Part shown: positions 1 to 8,705 of the stretch, piece after piece
Numbering within the stretch: the stretch's first letter is position 1
How the letters are laid out: the number at the start of each line of letters is the position of its first letter
DNA from: SZAS-103 sp036496805
GTDB lineage: Bacteria; Pseudomonadota; Gammaproteobacteria; Xanthomonadales; Xanthomonadaceae
Assembly (NCBI GenBank): GCA_036496805.1
Contig: DASXKN010000027.1
Coordinates: 1 to 64,000 of the forward strand
Reading direction: 5' to 3'
Length of the DNA: 64,000 nt
Program-made: the position numbers and the translations under genes
Notes under the pieces: model-generated
Databases searched by the model: none
What the model was told of the DNA's origin: nothing
Seen by the model: the letters and a program-made list of their open reading frames with translations, nothing else

Positions 1-94
1 CAGGCTCACCACGAACGGAAATCGACAGGCTCACCACGAACGGAAATCGACAGGCTCACCACGAACGGAAATCGACAGGCTCACCACGAACGGA
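1..94. repeat. Tandem direct repeat, 25-bp unit
   Basis: About four head-to-tail copies of a 25-bp unit containing ggctcaccacgaacgga begin at the window edge, so the array may extend further left. The last copy runs into gatctcgggaacgctgac, nearly the same sequence that closes the 27-bp array at 24.4 kb. The unit is one arm of the palindromic REP-like element seen intact at 24.1 kb and 30.8 kb. Nothing suggests that it is coding. Confidence 0.9.
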
Positions 95-224
95 TCTCGG
101 GAACGCTGACCGGCACCCGGCAAGGATTCCTCCGGACGCGAGGATAGATCTCGGCCCGCATGCAGGAGAGGGGTGCCGAAGCATGGCGAGAAAGTAACGC
201 CACACCTCGGCGAAAGCGAAGCCC

Positions 225-833
225 TCAGATCAGCCCTTCGGTCTTCAGCGCCCGCTGCACGCCGGCGTCGGCTTCCATGCGCTGGCGGAAAGCGGCGAGA
301 TGGTCGAGCCCGCCCAGATCGACGCCGACCTTGCCGGCCCAGCGCAGGGTGACATAGAGGTAGGGATCGGCGATCGAACGGGTACCGGTCAACCAGTCGC
401 GGCCGTCGAGCTGGCGGTCGGCCCGTTCGAACAGCGTGCGCAGTTTCCTGCGCGCCTGCGCCTTGGTTTTCTCGATGATCGCGTCGTCCTCGAGGAAAGC
501 CGTGGATCCGAACAGCGGATGGAACGCCGGATGGACGTCGGCATTGAGGAAGGCCAGCCAGCGGTTGGTTTCGGCGCGCAACTGCGGGCTCGTGCCGTTG
601 AGGCCGCTCTCGGGGTTGGTTTCGGCGAGGTAGTTGAGGATCGCGGCATTCTGGGTCAGCGCCCAGTCGCCGTCGGTGAGCGCGGGTACGGCGCCCGCCG
701 GATTGATCGCAAGGTACTCGGGCTGCTTGAGTTCGGCAGCGCTCATCACCTTCACGTCGAAGGGCTTGCCGATCCATTCGAGGGCGATGTGGTCGGACAG
801 CGAGCAGGCACCGGGTTTCGTGTAGAGCTTCAT
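225..833 (-). CDS. gstA: Glutathione S-transferase (beta class, GstA-like)
   Basis: Cytosolic enzyme of 202 aa that conjugates glutathione to electrophiles and has peroxidase-like activity. The N-terminal thioredoxin fold (about residues 1-80) starts MKLYTKPGACS, with Cys10 as the beta-class active residue, and carries the glutathione-binding cis-proline in GAVPAL at about 47-52. The all-helical C-terminal domain ends IADPYLYVTLRWA and then AFRQRM, very close to E. coli GstA (201 aa). The start was chosen because it reproduces the family N-terminus. The gene is monocistronic on the minus strand; the 1-94 repeat lies beyond its 3' end. The family assignment is secure, the substrate is not. Confidence 0.93.
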   Translation of the reverse strand: MKLYTKPGACSLSDHIALEWIGKPFDVKVMSAAELKQPEYLAINPAGAVPALTDGDWALTQNAAILNYLAETNPESGLNGTSPQLRAETNRWLAFLNADVHPAFHPLFGSTAFLEDDAIIEKTKAQARRKLRTLFERADRQLDGRDWLTGTRSIADPYLYVTLRWAGKVGVDLGGLDHLAAFRQRMEADAGVQRALKTEGLI

Positions 834-1057
834 GCGGCGGAACTCCTTGTTGGGGAACCCCGTCAATGTGGACCGCGCGCGCTGAACAAAGTGTCTGCGG
901 ACGGGACAGTGCGTGCCAGCCGCCTTTCTGGTTCGCGAAACCGGCCCGGTGCGGACGCTATGCGTCGGCGCGAGCGGCGGGCAGCGCTGGACTGGAAATG
1001 CTCCGGCGCGAACGGACGCGCGCCTGGTCGCGTACCCGTCGCTGCGTACGCCGCGTA

Positions 1058-1507
1058 TCAGCGCTGCACGAGCGAAGGCGAGTGGTAGAACGTATGGTCG
1101 CCGATGGTCTTGACCACGCGTGCGTGCGCGGAAACCGATTCGACCGAACGCAAGGCGAAGCTGTTCGCGCCGGGGACGATCTCGCGGCGCTTGCCGGCGG
1201 GTTGCGACCAGTCGCGCACGGAAGCGATCGCGATGCGTAGTGCGGTCACGCCCGCGATCGGTTCGACGAGGCGCTGGTTGGGGCTGAGCGTGGCCATCGC
1301 GAACTGGCCGGGCGCGGTGACGACCGAACAGATCGAGTCGCCCCACAGGCCACTGTCGCGGCGGCGCAGTGCGACTTCGGCGATCGCGCGCTGGCCGAGT
1401 TCGGACTGGTCGCGCGCTTCGAGATAGACGGTGGTCGCCAGGCACATCGGGTCGGCGACCGGCTGGGGCAGGGAATGCGCCAGCCAGAGAATCAATGCCA
1501 GTTTCAT
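1058..1507 (-). CDS. Cell wall hydrolase, SleB/Hydrolase_2 family
   Basis: Small secreted protein of 149 aa. Residues 1-18 form a hydrophobic signal-like segment. The mature part matches the SleB/CwlJ catalytic fold: TTVYLEAR at about 25-32 contains the expected catalytic Glu30, followed by GQRAIAEVALRR, the helix conserved in the family, and FYHS near the C-terminus. SleB-type enzymes are lytic transglycosylase-like peptidoglycan hydrolases; non-sporulating proteobacteria use them in wall remodelling. The protein is shorter than spore SleB because it lacks a peptidoglycan-binding domain. It is transcribed away from fadH with a 304-bp spacer and has no operon partner. Confidence 0.78.
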   Translation of the reverse strand: MKLALILWLAHSLPQPVADPMCLATTVYLEARDQSELGQRAIAEVALRRRDSGLWGDSICSVVTAPGQFAMATLSPNQRLVEPIAGVTALRIAIASVRDWSQPAGKRREIVPGANSFALRSVESVSAHARVVKTIGDHTFYHSPSLVQR

Positions 1508-1811
1508 CGCGGTGGTTCCTTGCTTCGTTGGCCGTTGCGGTCACCTCGATGGTCCGGGATGAATCGCTGCGGCATGGCGTCCTGGGGGACACGCTGTGCT
1601 GATATGGATGGGCTCTCTGGCACGGGCCGGCATGGCCCGGAGTGGTCGGGGGGCGGACCTTAGCACGGGTTTCGCGGCCGTGTGTAAAGCAACTGAAACG
1701 TGGCGGGGTTCTGGAATGGCCATGGCAGTGCGCGCGGCGGCGCATGGCGGGCGCGGCTCCGGGAGCGGATTCACAATCGCTTGTGCCGGAATTTCGCGGG
1801 AGTCGGAAGGA
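1508..1811. other. Intergenic region without a recognised gene
   Basis: These 304 bp lie between the SleB-like gene and the 3' end of fadH. The only structure noted is a 6-bp hairpin (cgggcc/ggcccg, 1623-1639) without a T-tract. Open frames here have no recognisable similarity. The region presumably carries the promoter of the SleB-like gene. Confidence 0.6.
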
Positions 1812-3824
1812 CTAGAGTTTCGCCGCCAGGCGACTGCCCTGATCGATCGCGCGCTTGGCGTCGAGCTCGGTGGCGACGTCGGCGCCGCCGATGACGTGCA
1901 CTTCGCGATCGGCATCGCGCAACGGTTGCGCGAGCTCGCGCAGGGATTCCTGGCCGGCGCAGACCACCACGTGGTCGACCGGCAGCAATTGCTCGCTGCC
2001 GTCGACGCGGATGCGGAAGCCCTCGTCGTCGACGCCGAGGTACTCGACGCCGCCGATCATCTTCACGCCCTTGGCCTTGAGCGTGGCGCGGTGGATCCAG
2101 CCGGTGGTCTTGCCGAGTTTCGCGCCGGGTTTACCGGGGCTGCGCTGCAGCAACCACACTTCGCGCGCCGGCGGTTCCACGTGCGCTTGCTTCAAGCCGC
2201 CACGGGCGTGCTGGTCGAGGTCGACGCCCCATTCGGCCATCCAGCGTGCGGGGTCGAGGCTGGGCGAGGGCTCCTCCTGCACGAGGAATTCGGCGACGTC
2301 GAAGCCGATGCCGCCGGCGCCGATGATCGCGACGCGCTTGCCCGGCACGATGCGGCGCGTGAGCACGTCGAGGTAGCCGACGACCTTCGCATGGTCGTGT
2401 CCGGGAAAATCCACCGCGCGCGGCGTCACGCCGGTTGCCACGACCACGGCGTCGAATCCGGCAAGGTCCGCGGGCGCGACCTTGCGGCCGAGTTGCACCT
2501 CGACGCGCTCCTCGGCGAGGCGATGCCCGAAATAGCGCAGCGTCTCGTGGAATTCCTCCTTGCCGGGGATCCGCTTGGCGAGGTTGAACTGGCCGCCGAT
2601 CTCGTCGTGCGCGTCGAACAGGGTGACGCGATGACCGCGCTCCGCGGCGACACTCGCGCAGGCCATGCCGGCCGGGCCGGCGCCGACCACGGCGATCCTG
2701 CGCGGCGCCTTGGTGCGCACGTAGTTCAGCTCGGTTTCGGAGCAGGCCCGCGGATTCACCAGGCAGCTCGCTTTCTTCATCACGAAGACGTGATCGAGGC
2801 AGGCCTGGTTGCAGGCGATGCAGGTGTTGATCGCCTGCGCGCGACCGTCGCGGGCCTTGTTGCACCATTCCGGATCGGCGAGCAGCGGGCGCGCCATCGA
2901 CACCATGTCGGCGCCGCCGGAAGCAAGGATCCGCTCGGCCACGTCGGGCATGTTGATGCGGTTGGTTGCGACCAGTGGCAGCTTCACATGCGGCTTCATG
3001 CGCGCGGTGACCTCGGCGAAGGCGGCGCGCGGCACCGAGGTGGCGATCGTCGGCACGCGCGCCTCATGCCAGCCGATGCCGGTGTTGAGGATGGTCGCGC
3101 CGGCGGCTTCGACCGCCTTCGCCTGGGCGATGGTCTCGTCCCAGGTCGAGCCTTCGTCGACGAGCTCGAGCATCGACAGCCGGTAGATGATGATGAAATC
3201 CGGACCGCAGGCCTCGCGCATGCGGCGCACGATCTCGACAGCGAAGCGCATGCGCTTGCCCGCATCGCCGCCCCAGGCGTCGTTGCGCTTGTTGACGCGC
3301 GGAGCGAGGAATTCGTTGATGAGATAACCCTCGGAACCCATCACCTCGATGCCGTCGTAGCCGGCCTCGCGCGCGAGCTTCGCGGAATGCGCATAGTCGT
3401 TGATGAGGCGATCGACCGCGCGCGCGGACAGGGCGCGCGGGGTGATCGGACTGATCGGCGATTTCACTTTCGAGGGCGCGACCGCGAACGGGTGCGCGGC
3501 GTAGCGCCCGGCGTGCAGCAACTGCAGGCAGATGCGGCCGCCGGCCTCGCGCACCGCCTTGGTCACGATCCGGTGCTTGTGGATCTCCCACTTCCAGCTC
3601 AGCTTGCCGGAAAAGGGCTTGAGCCAGCCGAGCATGTTCGGCGAGACGCCGCCGGTCACCATCAGGCCGACGCCGCCGCGCGCGCGTTCGGCGAAGTAGG
3701 CGGCGAGCTTCGGGAAGTCCGAGGAACGGTCTTCCAGCCCGGTGTGCATCGAGCCCATCAGCACGCGGTTGGGCAGGGTGCAGAAGCCGAGGTCGAGCGG
3801 GGCGAACAGCGACGGGTAGTGCAC
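1812..3824 (-). CDS. fadH: 2,4-dienoyl-CoA reductase (NADPH)
   Basis: Flavoenzyme of 670 aa that reduces 2,4-dienoyl-CoA during beta-oxidation of polyunsaturated fatty acids. The N-terminal FMN TIM barrel (about 1-370) starts HYPSLFAPLDLGF, as in E. coli FadH. The substrate-site Tyr sits in GSEGYLINEF and the His in GIGWHEAR. A [4Fe-4S] site follows (CIACNQAC then a fourth Cys, about residues 334-353). The C-terminal half has a Rossmann FAD motif (GAGPAGMA) and an NADPH domain (GAGGIGFDVAEF). The start is GTG: an in-frame TGA lies just upstream and the family N-terminus begins here. The length matches the family (about 672 aa). No partner gene lies next to it. Confidence 0.95.
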   Translation of the reverse strand: MHYPSLFAPLDLGFCTLPNRVLMGSMHTGLEDRSSDFPKLAAYFAERARGGVGLMVTGGVSPNMLGWLKPFSGKLSWKWEIHKHRIVTKAVREAGGRICLQLLHAGRYAAHPFAVAPSKVKSPISPITPRALSARAVDRLINDYAHSAKLAREAGYDGIEVMGSEGYLINEFLAPRVNKRNDAWGGDAGKRMRFAVEIVRRMREACGPDFIIIYRLSMLELVDEGSTWDETIAQAKAVEAAGATILNTGIGWHEARVPTIATSVPRAAFAEVTARMKPHVKLPLVATNRINMPDVAERILASGGADMVSMARPLLADPEWCNKARDGRAQAINTCIACNQACLDHVFVMKKASCLVNPRACSETELNYVRTKAPRRIAVVGAGPAGMACASVAAERGHRVTLFDAHDEIGGQFNLAKRIPGKEEFHETLRYFGHRLAEERVEVQLGRKVAPADLAGFDAVVVATGVTPRAVDFPGHDHAKVVGYLDVLTRRIVPGKRVAIIGAGGIGFDVAEFLVQEEPSPSLDPARWMAEWGVDLDQHARGGLKQAHVEPPAREVWLLQRSPGKPGAKLGKTTGWIHRATLKAKGVKMIGGVEYLGVDDEGFRIRVDGSEQLLPVDHVVVCAGQESLRELAQPLRDADREVHVIGGADVATELDAKRAIDQGSRLAAKL

Positions 3825-4020
3825 GGGCGGCCTTCGGGCGATTCAAACGACCGTATGAAGATGCCCGGAATGCGGGCCGCGGACAAGCGTATGGAGGAAA
3901 ACGGCGGCTCGCGTCGCCAGTCCGGGCCGCAGGGTTGCCGGCGGTCTGGCAAAATACAACTCCTTCGCGCAGCTGCGGATCGTCCATAAGCTGGCGCACA
4001 ATCGGCGGCCATTGCTTTGG

Positions 4021-4165
4021 CCCGTCATTGACCAGCTACGCTGTTGAGAGGCGCTTCCGCGAAGGCGGGAGGTGCTTCACAACAGTCGAAGACTGGTCAT
4101 CCAGTGCCTTTATTGTTCCGACGGCTCGAAGTCACTGGATCCTCGCCTTCGCGGGGATGACGAGT
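4021..4165. repeat. Dispersed inverted repeat within a 410-bp intergenic region
   Basis: The gap between fadH and acnD (3825-4234) holds no gene. It contains an imperfect inverted repeat: one arm near 4053-4070 (ttccgcgaaggcggga) and the other at 4133-4163 (cactggatcctcgccttcgcgg and following). The left end, gtcattgacca-ctacgctgttgaga, recurs before truB at 58.49 kb, showing a dispersed family. Both flanking genes diverge from this gap, so their promoters should lie here too, but none is convincing by eye. Confidence 0.75.
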
Positions 4166-4234
4166 AACAGCAAAGGCGGCCCCGATTCCGGATCGTCCCA
4201 GGGAAGGCGCCACGACCAACGAGGCCCGAATGCC

Positions 4235-6850
4235 ATGAACTCCGAATTCCGCAAACCGCTGCCTGGCACCGGGCTCGACTATTTCGATGCGCGCGCCGCA
4301 GTCGAGGCGATCCAGCCCGGCGCCTGGGACACGCTGCCCTACACCTCGCGCGTGCACGCCGAAAACCTCGTGCGGCGCGCCGACCCGGCGCATCTCGACG
4401 CGTACCTGTCGCAGTTGATCGAACGCCGCAGCGACCTCGATTTCCCGTGGTTCCCGGCGCGCGTGGTCTGCCATGACATCCTCGGCCAGACCGCGCTGGT
4501 CGACCTCGCCGGCCTGCGCGATGCGATCGCCGACATGGGCGGCGATCCGGCGCAGATCAATCCGGTGGTGCCGACCCAGTTGATCGTCGACCACTCGCTG
4601 GCGGTCGAAAGCGGCGGCTACGATCCGGCCGCGTTCGCCAAGAACCGCGCGATCGAGGACCGCCGCAACGAGGACCGCTTCCATTTCATCGACTGGACGC
4701 GCAAGGCCTTCCACAACGTCGACGTGATCCCGCCCGGCAACGGGATCATGCACCAGATCAACCTGGAGCGGATGAGCCCGGTGGTCGGCGTGACGGACGG
4801 CGTGGCCTATCCGGATACCTGCGTGGGCACCGACAGCCATACGCCGCACGTCGACGCGCTCGGCGTGATCGCGGTCGGCGTGGGCGGGCTGGAGGCCGAG
4901 AGCGTGATGCTCGGTCGCGCCTCGTGGATGCGCTTGCCCGAGATCATCGGCGTCGAGCTGCGTGGACGCCCGGCGCCCGGCATCACCGCGACCGACATCG
5001 TGCTCGCGCTCACCGAGTTCCTGCGCAATGCGAAAGTCGTTGGCGCCTACCTCGAGTTCTTCGGCGAGGGCGCGGCGGCATTGACGCTTGGCGACCGCGC
5101 GACGATCACCAACATGACGCCGGAGTTCGGCGCGACCGCGGCGTTGTTCTCGATCGACGAGCAGACGCTTACCTACCTGCGGCTGACCGGGCGCGAGGAC
5201 GCGCAGGTGCGCCTGGTCGAGGCCTATGCGAAACAGGCCGGGCTGTGGTCCGACACGCTGCGCAACGCACAGTACGAACGGACGTTGGCGTTCGACCTGT
5301 CCGCGGTCGTGCGCACGATGGCGGGCCCGTCGAATCCGCACAAGCGCGTTGCGACCAGCGAACTGGCTGCACGCGGGATCGCCGACGAGGCCAAGCTGGG
5401 CGCCGGCAAGTTGGAAGAGGCGCAAGGACTGATGCCCGATGGCGCGGTGATCATTGCCGCGATCACCAGTTGCACCAACACCTCCAATCCGCGCAACGTG
5501 ATCGCCGCCGGCCTGCTCGCGCGCAACGCGAACGCGAAGGGCCTGCTGCGCAAGCCGTGGGTCAAGTCCTCGCTGGCGCCCGGTTCGAAAGCCGTGCAGT
5601 TGTACCTGCAGGAATCCGGGTTGCTGCCGGAGCTGGAGAAACTCGGCTTCGGTATCGTCGGATTCGCCTGCACGACCTGCAACGGCATGAGCGGCGCGCT
5701 CGATCCGGCGATCCAGCGGGAAATCATCGCGCGCGACCTGTATGCGACGGCGGTGCTGTCGGGCAACCGCAATTTCGACGGCCGCATCCACCCGTACGCG
5801 AAGCAGGCGTTTCTCGCGTCGCCGCCGCTGGTGATCGCCTACGCGATCGCGGGCACGATCCGCTTCGACATCGAGAAGGATGTGCTCGGCCTCGATACGC
5901 AAGGCCAGCCGATTCGACTCGCGGATATCTGGCCGGACGACGCCGAGATCGACGCGATCCTGCGCGAACACGTGAAGCCCGAGCAGTTCCGCCGCGTCTA
6001 CGATCCGATGTTCCGCCGCGAGGGCGGGCAGGGCGGTTCGATCAACCCGTTGTACGCATGGCGCGCGACGAGCACCTACATCCGCCGCCCGCCGTACTGG
6101 GAAGGCGCGCTCGCCGGCGAGCGCACGCTGCGCGGCATGCGTCCGCTTGCCCTGCTCGGCGACAACATCACCACCGACCACCTGTCGCCGTCGAACGCGA
6201 TCCTGCTCGACAGCGCGGCCGGCGAATACCTCGCGAAGATGGGCCTGCCCGAAGAGGACTTCAATTCCTACGCGACCCATCGCGGCGACCACTTGACCGC
6301 GCAGCGCGCGACCTTCGCCAATCCGAAACTCATCAACGAAATGGCCATCGTCGATGGCAAGGTCCGGCAGGGTTCGCTGGCGCGGATCGAGCCGGAAGGC
6401 CAGGTCACGCGGATGTGGGAAGCAATCGAGACCTACATGGAGCGCAAACAGCCGCTGATCATCGTCGCCGGCGCCGACTACGGCCAGGGCAGCTCGCGCG
6501 ACTGGGCAGCGAAGGGCGTGCGCCTGGCGGGCGTGGAGGCGATCGTCGCCGAGGGCTTCGAGCGCATCCATCGCACCAACCTGATCGGCATGGGCGTGCT
6601 GCCGCTCGAGTTCAAGCCGGGCACCGATCGGAAGACGCTCGCACTGGATGGCACCGAGACCTACGACGTGGTCGGCGAGCGCACGCCGCGCGCCGACCTC
6701 ACCCTCGTCATCCATCGCCGCAACGGCGAGCGCGTCGAGGCGGTCGTGACCTGCCGCCTGGATACCGCCGAGGAAGTCGCGATCTACGAGGCCGGCGGCG
6801 TGCTGCAGCGCTTCGCGCAGGACTTCCTCGAATCCTCGCGCGCTGTCTGA
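4235..6850 (+). CDS. acnD: Fe/S-dependent 2-methylcitrate dehydratase
   Basis: Cytosolic aconitase-superfamily enzyme of 871 aa. It dehydrates 2-methylcitrate in the methylcitrate cycle that degrades propionyl-CoA, giving a trans isomer that PrpF converts for use downstream. The iron-sulfur ligands are visible as Cys413 (CTNTSNP) and Cys479/Cys482 (FACTTCNG). The swivelling C-terminal domain has GSSRDWAAKG. AcnD is preferred over AcnA because prpF follows immediately, as in Shewanella and Pseudomonas prp operons, and because the length is near 865-870 aa. ATG 4235 was chosen since upstream in-frame sequence lies in the intergenic repeat. The usual upstream partners prpB and prpC are not present here. 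Confidence 0.93.
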   Translation: MNSEFRKPLPGTGLDYFDARAAVEAIQPGAWDTLPYTSRVHAENLVRRADPAHLDAYLSQLIERRSDLDFPWFPARVVCHDILGQTALVDLAGLRDAIADMGGDPAQINPVVPTQLIVDHSLAVESGGYDPAAFAKNRAIEDRRNEDRFHFIDWTRKAFHNVDVIPPGNGIMHQINLERMSPVVGVTDGVAYPDTCVGTDSHTPHVDALGVIAVGVGGLEAESVMLGRASWMRLPEIIGVELRGRPAPGITATDIVLALTEFLRNAKVVGAYLEFFGEGAAALTLGDRATITNMTPEFGATAALFSIDEQTLTYLRLTGREDAQVRLVEAYAKQAGLWSDTLRNAQYERTLAFDLSAVVRTMAGPSNPHKRVATSELAARGIADEAKLGAGKLEEAQGLMPDGAVIIAAITSCTNTSNPRNVIAAGLLARNANAKGLLRKPWVKSSLAPGSKAVQLYLQESGLLPELEKLGFGIVGFACTTCNGMSGALDPAIQREIIARDLYATAVLSGNRNFDGRIHPYAKQAFLASPPLVIAYAIAGTIRFDIEKDVLGLDTQGQPIRLADIWPDDAEIDAILREHVKPEQFRRVYDPMFRREGGQGGSINPLYAWRATSTYIRRPPYWEGALAGERTLRGMRPLALLGDNITTDHLSPSNAILLDSAAGEYLAKMGLPEEDFNSYATHRGDHLTAQRATFANPKLINEMAIVDGKVRQGSLARIEPEGQVTRMWEAIETYMERKQPLIIVAGADYGQGSSRDWAAKGVRLAGVEAIVAEGFERIHRTNLIGMGVLPLEFKPGTDRKTLALDGTETYDVVGERTPRADLTLVIHRRNGERVEAVVTCRLDTAEEVAIYEAGGVLQRFAQDFLESSRAV

Positions 6851-6882
6851 TGCCTTCGATACAACCTTTCGGAAACGTACCT

Positions 6883-8094
6883 ATGCCGACACCGCCGCAG
6901 ATCAGGATCCCCGCCACCTACATGCGCGGAGGCACGTCCAAGGGCGTGTTCTTCAAGCTCGAGGATCTACCGGAAGCCGCGCGCATGCCAGGATCGGCGC
7001 GCGATGCGCTGCTGATGCGGGTGATCGGCTCGCCCGATCCCTACGGCAAGCACACCGACGGCATGGGCGGTGCGACGTCGAGCACCAGCAAGACGGTGAT
7101 CCTGTCGAAATCGTTGCAACCGGACCACGATGTCGACTACCTGTACGGGCAGGTGGCGATCGATACGCCGTTCGTGGACTGGAGCGGCAACTGCGGGAAT
7201 CTTTCCGCGGCGGTGGGTCCGTTCGCGATCAGCAATGGCCTCGTCGATCCCGCTCGCGTCCCGCGCGATGGCCAGTGCGTGGTGCGCATCTGGCAGGCCA
7301 ATATCGGCAAGACCATCGTCGCGCACGTGCCGATGGCGAATGGGCAGGTGCAGGAGATCGGCGATTTCGAACTCGACGGCGTGACCTTCCCCGCAGCCGA
7401 AATCGTGCTCGAGTTCATCGATCCTTCCGATGAAGGCGAAGGCGGCGCGCAGCTCCAGGACGGCATGTTCCCGACCGGGAATCTCGTCGACGTGCTCGAC
7501 GTGCCGGGCGTGGGCCCGTTGCGGGTCACCTTGATCAACGCCGGTATCCCGACCATCTTCGTCGACGCCGCCGCGCTCGGTTATACGGGCGCCGAATTAC
7601 AGGGCGCGATCAACGACGATCCCAGGGCGCTGGCGATGTTCGAGACGATCCGCGCCCACGGCGCGATGAAGATGGGCCTGATCAGCAATCTCGACGAAGC
7701 CGCGCGGCGCCAGCACACGCCGAAGGTCGCCTTCGTCGCTCCGCCCGCGGACTATGTCGCCTCCAGCGGCAAGCCCGTGCGCGCCGCCGACATCGACCTC
7801 AACGTGCGTGCGCTGTCGATGGGCAAGCTGCACCACGCGATGATGGGCACCGCGGCGGTCGCGATCGCTACCGCCGCGGCAATCCCGGGCACCCTGGTCA
7901 ATCGCGCCGCCGGCGGCGGCGAACGCGACGCGGTGCGCTTCGGCCATCCTTCCGGCACCCTGCGGGTCGGCGCGCAGGCGCGCCTCGTTGATGGCGCGTG
8001 GACGGTGACCAAGGCAATCATGAGCCGCAGCGCGCGGGTGCTGATGGAAGGCGCGGTGCGGATACCGGCCGACGTGTGCACTAAAGGCTCCTAA
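6883..8094 (+). CDS. prpF: 2-methylaconitate cis-trans isomerase PrpF
   Basis: Cytosolic PrpF-family isomerase of 403 aa, acting on the AcnD product so that the normal 2-methylisocitrate route can proceed. The start of the mature fold (ATYMRGGTSKGVFF), DGMGGATSSTSK and WSGNCGNL are all conserved. The catalytic pair known from Shewanella PrpF (Lys73/Cys107) corresponds to Lys70 and Cys104 here. An alternative ATG at 6850 overlaps the acnD stop (TGATG). The start at 6883 is preferred because GGAAA lies about 8 nt upstream and the family begins near this point. The gene is translationally coupled or nearly so to acnD. Confidence 0.93.
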   Translation: MPTPPQIRIPATYMRGGTSKGVFFKLEDLPEAARMPGSARDALLMRVIGSPDPYGKHTDGMGGATSSTSKTVILSKSLQPDHDVDYLYGQVAIDTPFVDWSGNCGNLSAAVGPFAISNGLVDPARVPRDGQCVVRIWQANIGKTIVAHVPMANGQVQEIGDFELDGVTFPAAEIVLEFIDPSDEGEGGAQLQDGMFPTGNLVDVLDVPGVGPLRVTLINAGIPTIFVDAAALGYTGAELQGAINDDPRALAMFETIRAHGAMKMGLISNLDEAARRQHTPKVAFVAPPADYVASSGKPVRAADIDLNVRALSMGKLHHAMMGTAAVAIATAAAIPGTLVNRAAGGGERDAVRFGHPSGTLRVGAQARLVDGAWTVTKAIMSRSARVLMEGAVRIPADVCTKGS

Positions 8095-8199
8095 AGGCTA
8101 CGCGACCGGTTGAATGCGGAGCGGGTAAAAAGCGCGGCCTCTGTCCGTGCCGCTGATTTCCGGCCGCCTGACCGCGGCTGTTCATGTCGACAGGCCGCC

Positions 8200-8574
8200 G
8201 CCGACCCACGAAACGACGCCTTGCGGCGGAAATGGTCGCGGCGGAGAACCTGCAGTTCACCAAAGGATTATTTCGACCCGGGCGAGCGCTATATCGCCAA
8301 TTCGGTTCAGCTTTTCTTCAAGGACGCCAGCCCGACCGGGCGGGTATCGATCGATGACCCGATCGGCCACCACCAGCGCCGGGCCGAGGGTATCCAGATC
8401 CTCCTGGTCAGGTCCGAAGCCGCTCTGTGTGGGCATATCCCGGCCGCCGGGGTTGACCGGCTCCTTGAGCCGACCAGGGATCCAAAGAGGTTGGACTCGC
8501 TGCCCACCCGGATGTTCCTGAACGGATTTGTGACCCAGTCAACACTAGTTGCCATCAGGGACGGAACTTGTTAG
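8200..8574 (+). pseudogene. prpD: Degenerate C-terminal remnant of prpD (2-methylcitrate dehydratase)
   Basis: The 611 bp between prpF and the OmpA gene hold a decayed prpD 3' end. The translation gives DPRNDALRRK, then in another frame MVAAENLQFTK (from 8232), then back in the first frame DYFDPGERYIANSVQLFF, DDPIGHHQRRAEGI and LDSLPTRMFLNGFV. These match the C-terminal PrpD segments DPRIDALRxKM, YxxPxxRxIANxVQxFF, YPIGHxxRRAEGI and LEATPVNxFMDLF. Two compensating frameshifts (near 8230 and 8265) and loss of about three quarters of the gene make it non-functional. A few residues before 8200 (AAVHVDRPP) might be a relic of the N-terminus, but that is weak. In Pseudomonas the order is also acnD-prpF-prpD. 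Confidence 0.8.
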
Positions 8575-8705
8575 CCTTGTGTTAACACCGCCAGTCCGGC
8601 TATTCATTGTCATGGATTCCGGGCAGGTGTGTGAATGAACTGGATAGTCGCTCGTTGCATCAGGGTTCGTACAAGCCTCTCGTCGTTTTAAACAAGGAGC
8701 TCCAC

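Noticed and set aside
4924..8094. Long frame joining acnD sequence to prpF
   Set aside because: The first part is acnD read in the wrong frame; only the part from 6883 (PrpF) is a protein family match.
8110..8574. Intact small protein between prpF and the OmpA gene
   Set aside because: Similarity to PrpD jumps between frames, so it is a decayed gene end and not a new protein.
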